Below, one piece after another: positions 45,093 to 54,785 of a stretch of 64,000 nt of DNA. Positions within the stretch are counted from its first letter, which is position 1. Every line of letters starts with the position of its first letter. Origin of the DNA: Caproiciproducens sp. MSJ-32 (lineage in GTDB: Bacteria > Bacillota > Clostridia > Clostridiales > Clostridiaceae); the NCBI RefSeq assembly GCF_018918055.1, contig NZ_JAHLPS010000014.1, forward strand, positions 1-64,000, read 5' to 3'. The notes below the pieces were generated by a model. It saw only the letters and a list, made by a program, of their open reading frames with translations. It was not told the origin of the DNA and did not search any database. A program made the position numbers and the translations under genes.

Positions 45093-46136
45093 ATGAAAAA
45101 GGTTAAAAAATTATTAGCTATGGCTTTAGCTACTGTTATGGTTGCAGCTTCATTGGTAGGCTGTGGTGGAAAAACTTCTAACGGAGGAGAAAATGCTGGA
45201 TCAGATGATACAGTAAAAGTAGCTGTATTCCTTTATAAATTTGACGATACTTATATTTCAACTGTTCGTCAAGCATTACAAAAGATACAAGATGAAAATA
45301 GTGGCAAGGTTGAATTTGAATTCTTTGATGGAAAAGGTGACCAAGCTACACAAAATGATACTATAGATACAGCACTTCAAAAAGACTATGACCTTCTATT
45401 AGTTAACTTAGTTGATACAGGAGCTGGACAAACTGTTGTTGATAAAATAAAGGCAGCTGAAAAACCAGTTGTTTTATTTAACAGAGAACCAGCTGCAGAA
45501 GTAGTTAAGTCTTATGAAAAGGCTATTTTTGTTGGAACAAATGCTATAGAAGCTGGAATAATGCAAGGTGACATTATAGCAGCTGAATGGGAAGCTAACA
45601 AAGATAAAATTGATAAAAATGGAGATGGAGTTCTTCAATATGTAATGTTACAAGGTGAACCTGATAACCCAGAAGCAGTTGCAAGAACTGAATATTCAGT
45701 TTCAACACTTAAGGATAAGGGAATTGAAGTAGAAGAATTAGCTAAACAAGTATGTAACTGGGATCAAGCATTAGCACAAAATGCTATGGAAGCTTGGTTA
45801 TCAAGCCATGGAGATAAGATAGAAGCAGTTATTGCTAACAATGATGGTATGGCATTAGGAGCTATTGCTGCATTACAAGCTCAAGGATATAACACTGGCG
45901 AAGGCGATAAAAATATAATAGTTGTTGGAGTTGATGCTACAACAGCTGCTCAAGAATATATAGCTAAGGGATATATGTTAGGATCAGTTCTTCAAGATGC
46001 TGAAGGTATGGCTAAGGCATTATATGAAACTGGATTAAACTTAGCTGCTGGAAAAGGTGCAACTGAAGGTACTTCTTACAAGTTTGATGATACAGGAGTT
46101 GCTATCCGTATTCCTTACCAACCATATTTAAAATAA
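45093..46136 (+). CDS. mglB: MglB, galactose/methyl-galactoside-binding lipoprotein
   Basis: Extracellular sugar-binding component of the MglABC importer. The 347-residue precursor has a signal peptide with lipobox ASLVGC (acylated Cys near residue 24), then a type I periplasmic binding fold. Motifs include DNTFNREP-like VVLFNREPAAE near 128, the EF-hand-like calcium loop DKNGDGVLQY near 175 and NNDGMALGAI near 250, as in E. coli MglB. ATG 45093 follows AAAGGTGGGAG; an upstream extension to 44985 lacks a ribosome site and lies over the cre site. Confidence 0.93.
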   Translation: MKKVKKLLAMALATVMVAASLVGCGGKTSNGGENAGSDDTVKVAVFLYKFDDTYISTVRQALQKIQDENSGKVEFEFFDGKGDQATQNDTIDTALQKDYDLLLVNLVDTGAGQTVVDKIKAAEKPVVLFNREPAAEVVKSYEKAIFVGTNAIEAGIMQGDIIAAEWEANKDKIDKNGDGVLQYVMLQGEPDNPEAVARTEYSVSTLKDKGIEVEELAKQVCNWDQALAQNAMEAWLSSHGDKIEAVIANNDGMALGAIAALQAQGYNTGEGDKNIIVVGVDATTAAQEYIAKGYMLGSVLQDAEGMAKALYETGLNLAAGKGATEGTSYKFDDTGVAIRIPYQPYLK

Positions 46137-46152
46137 TAAAAAGCTAAATAGG

Positions 46153-46180
46153 ACTGCATAGTGGTTTACCACTATGCAGT
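46153..46180 (+). other. Intercistronic hairpin between mglB and mglA
   Basis: ACTGCATAGTGG, loop TTTA, CCACTATGCAGT: a perfect 12-pair stem without a following T-run. Placed just after the binding-protein gene, it probably stabilises mglB mRNA or slows read-through, giving more MglB than MglA/MglC. Confidence 0.8.
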
Positions 46181-46212
46181 TTAATAAATAATAGAAAAGT
46201 GGTGAAATAAGT

Positions 46213-47712
46213 ATGTCAGACAATAAATATGTTCTAGAAATGATTGGTATAAGTAAAGAGTTTCCAGGAGTTAAAGCATTAGACAATGTTCAATTAAAAG
46301 TAAAACCAGGTACTGTACATGCTTTAATGGGGGAAAATGGGGCAGGCAAATCTACTTTAATGAAATGTCTGTTTGGAGTTTATATTGAGGATGCTGGAGA
46401 AATTTATATTGAAGGAAAAAAAGTAAAGTTTAAAAATCCAAAACAAGCCATGGATAATGGAGTTGCCATGGTGCATCAAGAATTAAATCAAGTATTGCAA
46501 AGAAATGTAATGGATAACATTTGGCTTGGAAGATATCCAGGAAAAGCTGGAGTTGTAAATGATAAAGAAATGTATGAAGCAACTAAGAAGGTATTAGAGG
46601 AACTAGAAATAGATGTTGATCCAAGAGTTAAAATGGCTAAACTTTCTGTTTCACAAAGGCAAATGGTTGAGATTGCCAAGGCAGTTTCCTATAATGCAAA
46701 AATCTTGGTTCTAGACGAACCTACATCTTCATTAACAGAAGAAGAAGTTAAGCATTTATTTAGAATTATTAATAAATTAAGAGATAGAGGCTGCGGAATT
46801 ATTTATATTTCTCATAAAATGGAAGAAATTCTTCAAATATCTGATGAAGTTACAGTAATGCGTGATGGTAAGTGGGTAGATACAAAACCTGCAAAGGAAT
46901 TAACTACTGATAAAATAATTAAGTTGATGGTTGGACGTGATTTAACACATAGATTTCCACCTAAGACTAATAAACCAGCTGAAGTAATACTAGAAGTTAA
47001 AAATCTGACAGGTACATATCAGCCTTCAATAAAAAATGTATCCTTTAAGTTAAGAAAAGGAGAAATTTTAGGTATTGCTGGACTTGTTGGATCTAAGAGA
47101 ACCGAACTATTAGAAACAATTTTTGGAATTGCCCATCATAGTGAAGGAGAAATCCTTTTACATGGTAAGAAAGTAGAAAATACAAATGCAAGTAAGGCAA
47201 TAAAGAATGGTTTTGCTCTATTAACAGAAGAACGTAGGGCAACAGGAATATTTGGAAAATTAGATATAAAATCTAATGCTATATTAGCAAATATAAATGG
47301 ATATAGTAAATTAGGAGTTTTAGATGATAAGAAAATGACAAAGGATACCCAATGGGTAATTGATAGTATGAAGGTTAAAACTCCAAGTCAAAAGACTTTA
47401 ATAAGTACCTTATCTGGAGGAAACCAGCAAAAGGTTATTATAGGAAGATGGCTTCTTACAGAACCTGAAATTTTATTATTGGACGAGCCAACAAGAGGTA
47501 TAGATGTTGGTGCTAAATATGAAATCTATCAATTAATAATTGATTTAGCTAATAAAGGTAAAGGAATTATTGTTGTTTCTTCTGAAATGCCAGAGTTATT
47601 AGGTATTTGTGACAGAATAATGGTAATGTCTAATGGTAGATTAGCAGGAGAAGGGTTAACTGAAGATTTAACCCAAGAAGATATTATGACAATGGCAGCA
47701 AAATATATTTAG
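46213..47712 (+). CDS. mglA: MglA, galactoside ABC transporter ATPase
   Basis: Double ATP-binding-cassette protein (499 residues) that powers the importer. First cassette: GENGAGKST near 39, LSVSQRQM near 143, Walker [12 protein letters not shown]. Second cassette: degenerate Walker [10 protein letters not shown] near 289, [15 protein letters not shown] near 397, [19 protein letters not shown]. The degenerate second P-loop is the rule for monosaccharide ABC ATPases. ATG 46213 follows AAGTGGTGAAATAAGT. Confidence 0.94.
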   Translation: MSDNKYVLEMIGISKEFPGVKALDNVQLKVKPGTVHALMGENGAGKSTLMKCLFGVYIEDAGEIYIEGKKVKFKNPKQAMDNGVAMVHQELNQVLQRNVMDNIWLGRYPGKAGVVNDKEMYEATKKVLEELEIDVDPRVKMAKLSVSQRQMVEIAKAVSYNAKILVLDEPTSSLTEEEVKHLFRIINKLRDRGCGIIYISHKMEEILQISDEVTVMRDGKWVDTKPAKELTTDKIIKLMVGRDLTHRFPPKTNKPAEVILEVKNLTGTYQPSIKNVSFKLRKGEILGIAGLVGSKRTELLETIFGIAHHSEGEILLHGKKVENTNASKAIKNGFALLTEERRATGIFGKLDIKSNAILANINGYSKLGVLDDKKMTKDTQWVIDSMKVKTPSQKTLISTLSGGNQQKVIIGRWLLTEPEILLLDEPTRGIDVGAKYEIYQLIIDLANKGKGIIVVSSEMPELLGICDRIMVMSNGRLAGEGLTEDLTQEDIMTMAAKYI

Positions 47713-47728
47713 AATAGAGGTGCAAGTT

Positions 47729-48751
47729 ATGAATAAAGTAAAAATAAATAAAGATACAGTAAAAGATTTCTTGCTAAATTATGCATTATATATTGTTTTA
47801 GTTTTAATGATAATATTCTTTATAATAAAGGATCCAGGATTCTTATCTCTAAAGAATTTTACTAATATTTTAAGTCAGGCTTCAACTCGTGGAATAATGG
47901 CTCTTGGAGTTGCTGGTCTTATAGTGCTGCAAGGTACAGATCTTTCTTCTGGACGTATTTTAGGATTTACAGCAATAATTTCATCATCATTGCTGCAATC
48001 AACAACTTATGCATCAAGAATGTATCCTAACTTACCAGAATTACCATTAATATTACCAATGTTAATAGCAATGGCTATAGGAGCTATATTTGGAGCAATT
48101 AATGGTTTTGGTGTTGCAAAATTAAAGGTGCATGCATTTATAATTACTTTAGGAACTCAACTTATTGCTTATGGATTATCTTGTCTTTATATAGATAGAC
48201 CACCGCTAGGAGCACAACCAATAGCAAATTTAGATGAAAAATACACTAAGTTCGTAAATGGATCCTTAAAATTAGGAGCTTTAGAAATACCTTATCTTGT
48301 ATTCTATCTTGCCATAGTATCACTAATAATATGGTTTGTATGGAATAAAACAAAGCTTGGAAGAAATATGTTTGCAATAGGTGGAAACCCAGAAGCAGCT
48401 GCTGTTTCTGGAGTAAATGTTGTTAAGAATATAATGATTATATTTATCATGGCTGGAGTTCTTTATGGACTAGCTGGTTTCTTAGAAGCAGCTAGAGCTG
48501 GTTCAACAACTACAAATACAGGATTTAACTATGACCTAGATGCAATTTCTGCCTGCGTAGTTGGTGGAGTTTCCTTCTCAGGTGGTATAGGAACAATACC
48601 AGGAGTATTAATAGGTGCAGTATTATTACAAGTTATTAACTATGGTCTAAACTTCGTTGGGGTTAATGCTTACTGGCAATATATAATAAGAGGTTTAATA
48701 ATAATCACAGCAGTATCATTAGACGTAAGAAAATATATAGCTAAGAAATAG
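47729..48751 (+). CDS. mglC: MglC, galactoside ABC transporter permease
   Basis: Membrane subunit of the importer, 340 residues with eight to ten hydrophobic helices. The permease EAA-like region FAIGGNPEAAAVSGVNV near 225 and the end VGGVSFSGGIGTIPGVLIGA near 275 are characteristic of the MglC/RbsC family. ATG 47729 follows TAGAGGTGCAAGTT and lies 16 bases after mglA. Confidence 0.94.
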   Translation: MNKVKINKDTVKDFLLNYALYIVLVLMIIFFIIKDPGFLSLKNFTNILSQASTRGIMALGVAGLIVLQGTDLSSGRILGFTAIISSSLLQSTTYASRMYPNLPELPLILPMLIAMAIGAIFGAINGFGVAKLKVHAFIITLGTQLIAYGLSCLYIDRPPLGAQPIANLDEKYTKFVNGSLKLGALEIPYLVFYLAIVSLIIWFVWNKTKLGRNMFAIGGNPEAAAVSGVNVVKNIMIIFIMAGVLYGLAGFLEAARAGSTTTNTGFNYDLDAISACVVGGVSFSGGIGTIPGVLIGAVLLQVINYGLNFVGVNAYWQYIIRGLIIITAVSLDVRKYIAKK

Positions 48752-48770
48752 AAATTAAAGGATGATTAAA

Positions 48771-48947
48771 GTGGAAGATAAAATTATAGAAAATAAAAAT
48801 GCTGAAGAAGTAAAAAAAGAAGAAAATAAAAATATAAGAAGTATCTTATATGGAAATATAGATGTTTCAGTAGAAACTATGGATAAATTTTTAGTTGTAC
48901 TTTTTATAGCTATGATTTTATCACTAATCTTTGGAATAGTATTGTAA
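48771..48947 (+). CDS. Small single-pass membrane protein after mglC
   Basis: A 58-residue product from GTG 48771 (AAAGGATGA precedes it); an ATG at 48762 would give 61 residues but overlaps that ribosome site. Residues 1-30 are charged and Lys/Glu/Asn-rich; about 39-57 form one hydrophobic helix at the C-terminus. It starts 20 bases after mglC and ends before the operon terminator, so it is part of mglBAC. It could be a small regulator of the transporter; no family is recognised. Confidence 0.65.
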   Translation: MEDKIIENKNAEEVKKEENKNIRSILYGNIDVSVETMDKFLVVLFIAMILSLIFGIVL

Positions 48948-49000
48948 AAGCAAAGTTTTTACAGTTTATAATTGAGAATTGGCAATGAATAATTAAGAAT

Positions 49001-49034
49001 AAAACTCCCAGGGGTGTCCTCTAGGAGTTTTTTA
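49001..49034 (+). terminator. Terminator of the mgl operon
   Basis: AAAACTCC-C-AGGGG, loop TGT, CCTCT-AGGAGTTTTTT; stem with one internal mismatch and a T-run. Confidence 0.85.
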
Positions 49035-49044
49035 TTATTGCAAT

Positions 49045-49088
49045 GTGCAAATATAATCTAACTAAGATTATATTCGCACTTTTATTTA
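49045..49088 (+). other. Second hairpin downstream of mgl
   Basis: GTGCAAATATAATCT (49045-49059) faces AGATTATATTCGCAC (49065-49079) with one mismatch, followed by TTTTATTTATTT. It is a backup terminator, or an operator for the regulator gene at 49204. Confidence 0.55.
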
Positions 49089-49203
49089 TTTGTGTTATAA
49101 TTATGTTAATATTCTAATTATTTGAATAATATACAATGTAATCGATTAGGATTTTGCTTATAATATTTTTAAAAGTATATGCTATATCTAGGAGTGGTAT
49201 TTT

Positions 49204-50802
49204 ATGAAACTATACAAAATAATGGTTGTTGATGATGAAGAGGAAATTAGAGTTGGAGTAATAAATAAAGTTAACTGGGAGCAGTATGGATTTGAAGTGG
49301 TAGGAGATGCAGAAAATGGACAAGAAGCCTTGGAAATGGCTGAAAAACTTGCCCCAGATGTAGTAATGACCGATATAAAAATGCCCTTTCTAGATGGATT
49401 AGAGTTAGGGGAAAAGTTATCTGAAATAATGCCCTCTACCAAATTAATAATTTTTTCTGGTTCAGATGAACTCGAATATGCTCATAAGGCAATAAAGATA
49501 AATGTTTTTGAATATGTGTTGAAACCGATTAATTCCAATGAAATTATAGAAATTCTTAAAAAGTTAAAGGACAAGCTTGATAAGGAATATGCTCAAAAAA
49601 GAAATGTAGAAATACTAAAAAAACATTACCTAGAGAGTATTCCAGTTCTAAGGGAGCAATATTTAGTTTCAGCCCTAGAAGGAAGAATGAGCAAGGAGAG
49701 ATGGGAAGCTGATGCAGGAAAATTAGGACTAAATTTTATAAAAAAATATTTAACAGTTGCTTTAATAAACATTGATGGTACAACAGTTTTAGAAGAAGAG
49801 GAAAATAATATTGGTTTACTTTTGATCTCCATTAAAAATATGGTTGATGAAACTCTTGGAAATTACTGTGATTTTGTAAGTTTTCCTTACTCAGATAAAA
49901 TTGTTGTATTGGCTAGCTTTGGAGAAAAAGCAGAAGTGAATAATTTACTTAAGGGATTGAATGAAGTAAGCAGGCTATATCAATGTGTTTTTGCAAATAC
50001 AATATCTTCAGGGATTGGAAGAGTATATGAAGATATAATGGATATAAGGTATTCCTATAAAACTGCCGAAACAGCCTTAAATTATAGACCTATATTAGGA
50101 AGTGGAAAGGCAATTTATATAGAGGATGTGGAGCCTAATAATGATATTCAGTTAAAATTTGAGGAGCAAGAGGAAAGTTCCCTGTTAAATTCTATAAAAT
50201 TATCAAGTAAAGAGGAAATAGAAGAAATCATTGATAAGATATTTAGTAAAGTTGAGAAGGATTTAGTAGATTTAAATAAATACAGAGTTTATCTTATGGA
50301 AGTTTTTACAGCTATATTAAGGCTTCTGCAAGATTACAACATTAACTTTGAGGAAGTCTTTGGAGAAGATTTTAATTGCTATTCATATTTAAGCAAGGCT
50401 GATTCAATAAATGATATAAAGAACTGGTTTAAAGAAAAATCTGCAAAAATAAATAAGCTTATAAAGAAAGATAGGATTAATTCCTCAAAAATGCTAGTAG
50501 AAAAGGCTAAGGCCTATATTAAGGAAAACTACAGCGATCCAGAAATATCTGTTGAAAAGCTTTGTTCAGAATTACATGTAAGTCCAACCTACTTTTCAAC
50601 AATTTTTAAGAAGGAAACAGACATGAACTTTGTGAGCTATCTTACAAATATAAGGCTTGAGGAAGCAGTAAGGCTTCTAAATACAACAGATGATAAGACT
50701 TATATTATTGCAAGGAAGGTTGGGTACTTGGAAGCTAATTATTTTAGCTATGTATTTAAAAAGCAATATGGAATATCTCCTTCAAGGTATAGAAAGAGAT
50801 GA
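49204..50802 (+). CDS. YesN-type response regulator (REC plus AraC helix-turn-helix)
   Basis: A 532-residue regulator. Residues 1-125 form a receiver domain with the phosphoacceptor Asp57 in VVMTDIKMP and the switch Lys in YVLKPI. A middle region of about 300 residues follows, and the last 100 residues are an AraC DNA-binding domain (VEKLCSELHVSPTYFSTIFKKETDMNFVSYL). ATG 49204 follows TAGGAGTGGTATTTT. Its stop overlaps the kinase start. Position next to mglBAC and the two sugar-binding proteins indicates control of galactoside uptake; that is inference. Confidence 0.9.
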   Translation: MKLYKIMVVDDEEEIRVGVINKVNWEQYGFEVVGDAENGQEALEMAEKLAPDVVMTDIKMPFLDGLELGEKLSEIMPSTKLIIFSGSDELEYAHKAIKINVFEYVLKPINSNEIIEILKKLKDKLDKEYAQKRNVEILKKHYLESIPVLREQYLVSALEGRMSKERWEADAGKLGLNFIKKYLTVALINIDGTTVLEEEENNIGLLLISIKNMVDETLGNYCDFVSFPYSDKIVVLASFGEKAEVNNLLKGLNEVSRLYQCVFANTISSGIGRVYEDIMDIRYSYKTAETALNYRPILGSGKAIYIEDVEPNNDIQLKFEEQEESSLLNSIKLSSKEEIEEIIDKIFSKVEKDLVDLNKYRVYLMEVFTAILRLLQDYNINFEEVFGEDFNCYSYLSKADSINDIKNWFKEKSAKINKLIKKDRINSSKMLVEKAKAYIKENYSDPEISVEKLCSELHVSPTYFSTIFKKETDMNFVSYLTNIRLEEAVRLLNTTDDKTYIIARKVGYLEANYFSYVFKKQYGISPSRYRKR

Positions 50803-52601
50803 TGATTAGATATGTTAAAAGGAATCCAAAAAAAATAGTAGATTATTATAAAAAAGCAAGTATTCATAATATAATATCTGTTTCTTTTACAATTGTGGCA
50901 GTACTTGGAATGATAGTAGTAGGGGGAGCCTTATATTTAAGATTTTCAAACTTAACTGAGGAAATGGTTGCCAAAAATAATCAGGCTATTTTAGATCAAG
51001 TTAATTTAAATTTAGACAGCTATTTAAGAAAGATGATGAAAATATCCGATACTATGTACTATAGAGGGATTAAGAAGAAGGATTTATCCAGTGAAAATAT
51101 TAATAAGGAAATGGATATACTCTACGAAGCCAATAAGGACTTCTTAATCAGCATAAGCTTGTTTTCAGAGCATGGAGATATAATAGCTTCCTATCCAGTA
51201 CAACAGTTAAAAGAAAATATAGATCCAAGGGAAAATGAATGGTTTCAAGATGCTTTAGAAAAAAGTGAAAACCTTCATTTTTCAACTCCTCATGTTCAAA
51301 ATTTATTTTACGATCCTAATTACAAATATACTTGGGTTGTTTCTTTAAGCAGGGCAGTAGAAATAACTGAAGATGGTAAAGCTAAAAGAGGGGTTCTTTT
51401 GGTTGATATGAACTTTAGCGGCATTGAGGAAATATGTAAAAATGTCGATTTAGGACAAAATGCCTATGTATATTTGATGGATGGAAATGGAGAAATTATA
51501 TATCATCCTAGACAACAGTTAATATATACTAACTTAATTGAAGAAACAAATTATAAGAATGCAAAATTAGAAGATGGAAACTATTTAGAAAATTTCCAGG
51601 GAAATAAAAGAATGATAAATATAAAGACTGTAGGTTATACAGGCTGGAAAATTGTTTCTGTTTCCCCTATAGAAGATATAGTATCTGGGGCTAGTGATTT
51701 TAGGGCCTTTGCCATATTCATAATGCTTTTTGCAATCTTTACCTTGATATCAATTAATATGTATGTTTCTTCAAGAATAGCCAATCCAATTATGGAATTA
51801 GAAAAGGCAGTTAAAGAATTTGAAAATGGTGTAGATAATTTAAACATTTCAGAAACGGGCTCTCAAGAAGTTCAGCATTTAGCTAAAGCTATTAAGTTAA
51901 TGTTAAACCAAATGAATATTTTAATGGATAATATTGTAAAAGAGCAGGAAGAAAAGCGAAAAAGCGAGCTTAATGCCCTTCAATCACAAATTAATCCGCA
52001 CTTTTTATATAACACTTTAGATTCAATAGTATGGATGATAGAAAATGAAAATTATAGCGGAGCTATAACCATGGTTACTTCCCTTGCAAGATTCTTTAGA
52101 ATTAGTATAAGTAAGGGGCGAAATATTATTACAGTAAAAGATGAGCTAGAACATGCAAGAAATTACTTAACCATACAAAGCATAAGATATAAAAATAAAT
52201 TTGACTATGAAATAGAAGCCCAAGAAGAAGCTTTAGATTTGCAATGCATCAAGTTAATTGTCCAGCCATTAATAGAAAATGCTATTTATCATGGTATGGA
52301 ATATATGGATGGAGATGGCAATATTTTAGTAAAGGCTTATCTAGAAGAAAAGGATCTATATATAGATATTATTGATAATGGTTTAGGAATGCCTCAGGAA
52401 CTAGCTGAGGAACTGCTTGTAAGAAAAGAAAAGCATAATAGCAAAAAAGGTTCTGGCATAGGTTTAAAAAATGTTCATGAAAGAATCCAGCTATATTTTG
52501 GTAAGGAATATGGATTAAAGATCTTTAGTGAGCCTGATGAAGGCACTATTATTAGAATTCATATGCCGGCAAGGAAATACTTTGATAATAAAGGAGAATA
52601 A
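50799..52601 (+). CDS. YesM-type sensor histidine kinase
   Basis: A 600-residue membrane kinase: helix about 25-50, large extracellular Cache-like sensor (about 55-300), second helix about 305-325, HAMP linker, then a His_kinase domain with SQINPHFLYNTLD (phosphorylated His near residue 400) and an HATPase end with NAIYHGMEYM and GSGIGLKNVHERI. ATG 50799 overlaps the regulator stop (ATGA). Such LytS/YesM-like kinases pair with AraC-type regulators to sense sugars, here probably through the binding proteins encoded next to it. Confidence 0.9.
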   Translation: MMIRYVKRNPKKIVDYYKKASIHNIISVSFTIVAVLGMIVVGGALYLRFSNLTEEMVAKNNQAILDQVNLNLDSYLRKMMKISDTMYYRGIKKKDLSSENINKEMDILYEANKDFLISISLFSEHGDIIASYPVQQLKENIDPRENEWFQDALEKSENLHFSTPHVQNLFYDPNYKYTWVVSLSRAVEITEDGKAKRGVLLVDMNFSGIEEICKNVDLGQNAYVYLMDGNGEIIYHPRQQLIYTNLIEETNYKNAKLEDGNYLENFQGNKRMINIKTVGYTGWKIVSVSPIEDIVSGASDFRAFAIFIMLFAIFTLISINMYVSSRIANPIMELEKAVKEFENGVDNLNISETGSQEVQHLAKAIKLMLNQMNILMDNIVKEQEEKRKSELNALQSQINPHFLYNTLDSIVWMIENENYSGAITMVTSLARFFRISISKGRNIITVKDELEHARNYLTIQSIRYKNKFDYEIEAQEEALDLQCIKLIVQPLIENAIYHGMEYMDGDGNILVKAYLEEKDLYIDIIDNGLGMPQELAEELLVRKEKHNSKKGSGIGLKNVHERIQLYFGKEYGLKIFSEPDEGTIIRIHMPARKYFDNKGE

Positions 52602-52603
52602 CT

Positions 52604-53557
52604 GTGGTAATAAGAAAAAGGACAATCTTTATTTTTCTCTTAATAATTCTTATAACATCTTCCTTTATCTTGCTGCCAAAGGGAGCAAAAGGAAAGGTTA
52701 GAGTATATAAGGTTTCTGTAATAGTCAGGGGTAAGAGCAGTGAAGTTTGGAGAATAGTTAAAAATGGTATGGAACAGGCTGCTTCTGATTTAAATGTAAA
52801 TATAAGCTTTATAACTCTTCTCGAAGATAATAATGTGGAAGAACAGAAGGAACTAATTAAGAGAGAGATTATGAATGGTACAGATGGAATATTAATTTCT
52901 CCAGCAGATTATAATTCCCTTTCTAAGATTATAGAAGATTTTAGAAAGGAAATTCCAATTGTTTTATTTGAATCTAATATAGAAACTAAGGAAAAGTTCA
53001 CATATATATCCTGTGATAACTATGAACTTGGTAAAAAACTAGCTAATGAAGTAATCAGAAATGGAAATACAAGAAGTAAAATAAAAATTCTAAGAAGTGG
53101 ATTTAATATAAGTAGTGAAAAAGAAAAATATGAAGGATTTATTGACGAAATTTCATTAAGTAAAAACACCTATGAATTTATAGATTTACCTAAGGATGAG
53201 GCTGAAATTTACAAAAGTATTTCAGAAATTCTAAAGAAGGAAGATACAAAAGTAGTAGTTGCCTTTGAGCCAAATATCTTAGAAATTGCCGGAAAGCTTA
53301 AGAAGGAATACAGGGCTGAAACAGCTTTTTATGGAATAGGAAGTACAAGTTTGATAATTTCCTTAATGGAAGAGAAAATTATTAATGCAATAGCTATGCA
53401 GAATGAGTTTAATTTAGGTTATTTAGGAATTAAGGCAATGGTTTCTGAAATAGAAAATGAAAAAATTAATGAGAGCAAAATAACATCAACAACAATAAAT
53501 ACTTATAATATGTATTCAGAAGAAAATCAAAAGATTTTATTTCCTATCATTAGGTGA
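52604..53557 (+). CDS. Sugar-binding protein of the sensory cluster
   Basis: A 317-residue type I periplasmic-binding-fold protein. An N-terminal hydrophobic segment (about 7-25) anchors or exports it; there is no lipobox Cys. The pattern VSVIVRGKSSEVWRIVKNGM, DGILISPADYNSL and FYGIGSTSLIISLM matches ribose/galactose-type binding proteins. GTG 52604 is two bases after the kinase stop. With no cognate permease of its own, it is likely a ligand-binding accessory to the kinase. Confidence 0.82.
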   Translation: MVIRKRTIFIFLLIILITSSFILLPKGAKGKVRVYKVSVIVRGKSSEVWRIVKNGMEQAASDLNVNISFITLLEDNNVEEQKELIKREIMNGTDGILISPADYNSLSKIIEDFRKEIPIVLFESNIETKEKFTYISCDNYELGKKLANEVIRNGNTRSKIKILRSGFNISSEKEKYEGFIDEISLSKNTYEFIDLPKDEAEIYKSISEILKKEDTKVVVAFEPNILEIAGKLKKEYRAETAFYGIGSTSLIISLMEEKIINAIAMQNEFNLGYLGIKAMVSEIENEKINESKITSTTINTYNMYSEENQKILFPIIR

Positions 53558-53584
53558 TACAGGTGTAATTTATAGGAGGTTATT

Positions 53585-54622
53585 GTGAAAAAGTATAAGG
53601 GATTAATAGTTTTTACTACGTTATTATTAGGCACTTCAATATTTTCAGGATGTGATGTAGATTATAAAGAAACTAAAAAGAATGAAATAAAAATTGGTGT
53701 TACCCTATATAGACAAGATGATACTTTCATAGCTAGTATAAGTTCTTATTTAGAAGAGATATCTAAGGAAAAGGAACAAGAGGAAAATATAAAGATACAG
53801 TTAGATTTTGTTGATGCAAAAGGCAGTACTACAAACCAAGGAAATCAAATAGATAAATTTATAAAACAGGATTATGATATTATTTGTGTAAACTTAGTAG
53901 ACAGAACTGCTGCCGCTACAATAATTGATAAGGCCAAAAATGCCAATATACCTTTAGTATTTTTTAACAGGGAGCCTGTTGAAGAAGATTTAAATAGATG
54001 GAATAAGGTATATTATGTAGGGGCTCAGGCAAGGCAGTCTGCAAAAATGCAGGCAGAGATTATTATAGAGGAATGGAATAAAAATAAAGGGGAACTAGAT
54101 AAAAATAAAGATAATAAAATACAATATGTTATGCTGGAAGGAGAGCCGGGGCATCAAGATGCTTCTATTAGGACAGAATATTGTATAAAAGATATTGATA
54201 ATTATGGTATTGAACTAGAAAAGCTGGCTGATGATAGTGCTAATTGGCAGAGTGATCAAGCAATAAGTAAAATGAATCAATGGATAGAGGAATTTGGGGA
54301 TGCAATAGAACTTGTTATAAGCAATAATGATGTAATGGCTTTAGGTGCCCTGCATTCTATAAATTCAACAGAGCTTTTTACAAAGAAACCAATAGTAGTG
54401 GGAATAGATGGGATAAAGGAAGCTTTAGAAGCTGTAAAAAAAGGAGAATTAACTGGTACTGTAATAAGTGATGCCAAGCTTCAGGCTAAGGCAATTTTTG
54501 ATATTTCCTATTCCTTGGCTATGGGATTTGATGTTAATGATCTAGAAGGTATTAGTGGAAAATATGTAAAAACTCAACATACAAAAGTAACAAGAGAAAA
54601 TGTTGATAGATTTTTAGAATAG
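53585..54622 (+). CDS. Second MglB-like galactose-binding lipoprotein
   Basis: A 345-residue protein with signal peptide and lipobox FSGC (Cys near 23). It resembles MglB closely along its length: YRQDDTFIASI, VFFNREPVEED, KNKDNKIQYVMLEGEPGHQD and ISNNDVMALGAL. The calcium-loop region is partly kept (DKNKDNKIQY). GTG 53585 follows TAGGAGGTTATT. As the last gene of the regulator cluster, it may deliver galactose to the sensor or to MglAC. A terminator follows. Confidence 0.88.
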   Translation: MKKYKGLIVFTTLLLGTSIFSGCDVDYKETKKNEIKIGVTLYRQDDTFIASISSYLEEISKEKEQEENIKIQLDFVDAKGSTTNQGNQIDKFIKQDYDIICVNLVDRTAAATIIDKAKNANIPLVFFNREPVEEDLNRWNKVYYVGAQARQSAKMQAEIIIEEWNKNKGELDKNKDNKIQYVMLEGEPGHQDASIRTEYCIKDIDNYGIELEKLADDSANWQSDQAISKMNQWIEEFGDAIELVISNNDVMALGALHSINSTELFTKKPIVVGIDGIKEALEAVKKGELTGTVISDAKLQAKAIFDISYSLAMGFDVNDLEGISGKYVKTQHTKVTRENVDRFLE

Positions 54623-54627
54623 TAAGG

Positions 54628-54661
54628 AAATGTAATGGAGCTTATCCATTACATTTTTTTG
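54628..54661 (+). terminator. Terminator of the sensory cluster
   Basis: AAATGTAATGGA, loop GCTTA, TCCATTACATTTTTTT: perfect 12-pair stem with T-run. Confidence 0.92.
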
Positions 54662-54785
54662 TAATAATATCGAAAAATGAAAAGGTTTAACCTTATTTTG
54701 GAAAAAATTTTAAATAAAATATCATTAATCATTATTGACAAGTTAAAAATCAGTGGATATAATTAAATCATAGTAATCCGATAAG

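Noticed and set aside
49135-49149. Second cre site (ATGTAATCGATTAGG) before the response regulator
   Set aside because: The final CA of the consensus is missing, and the match is weaker than the perfect site at 45044.
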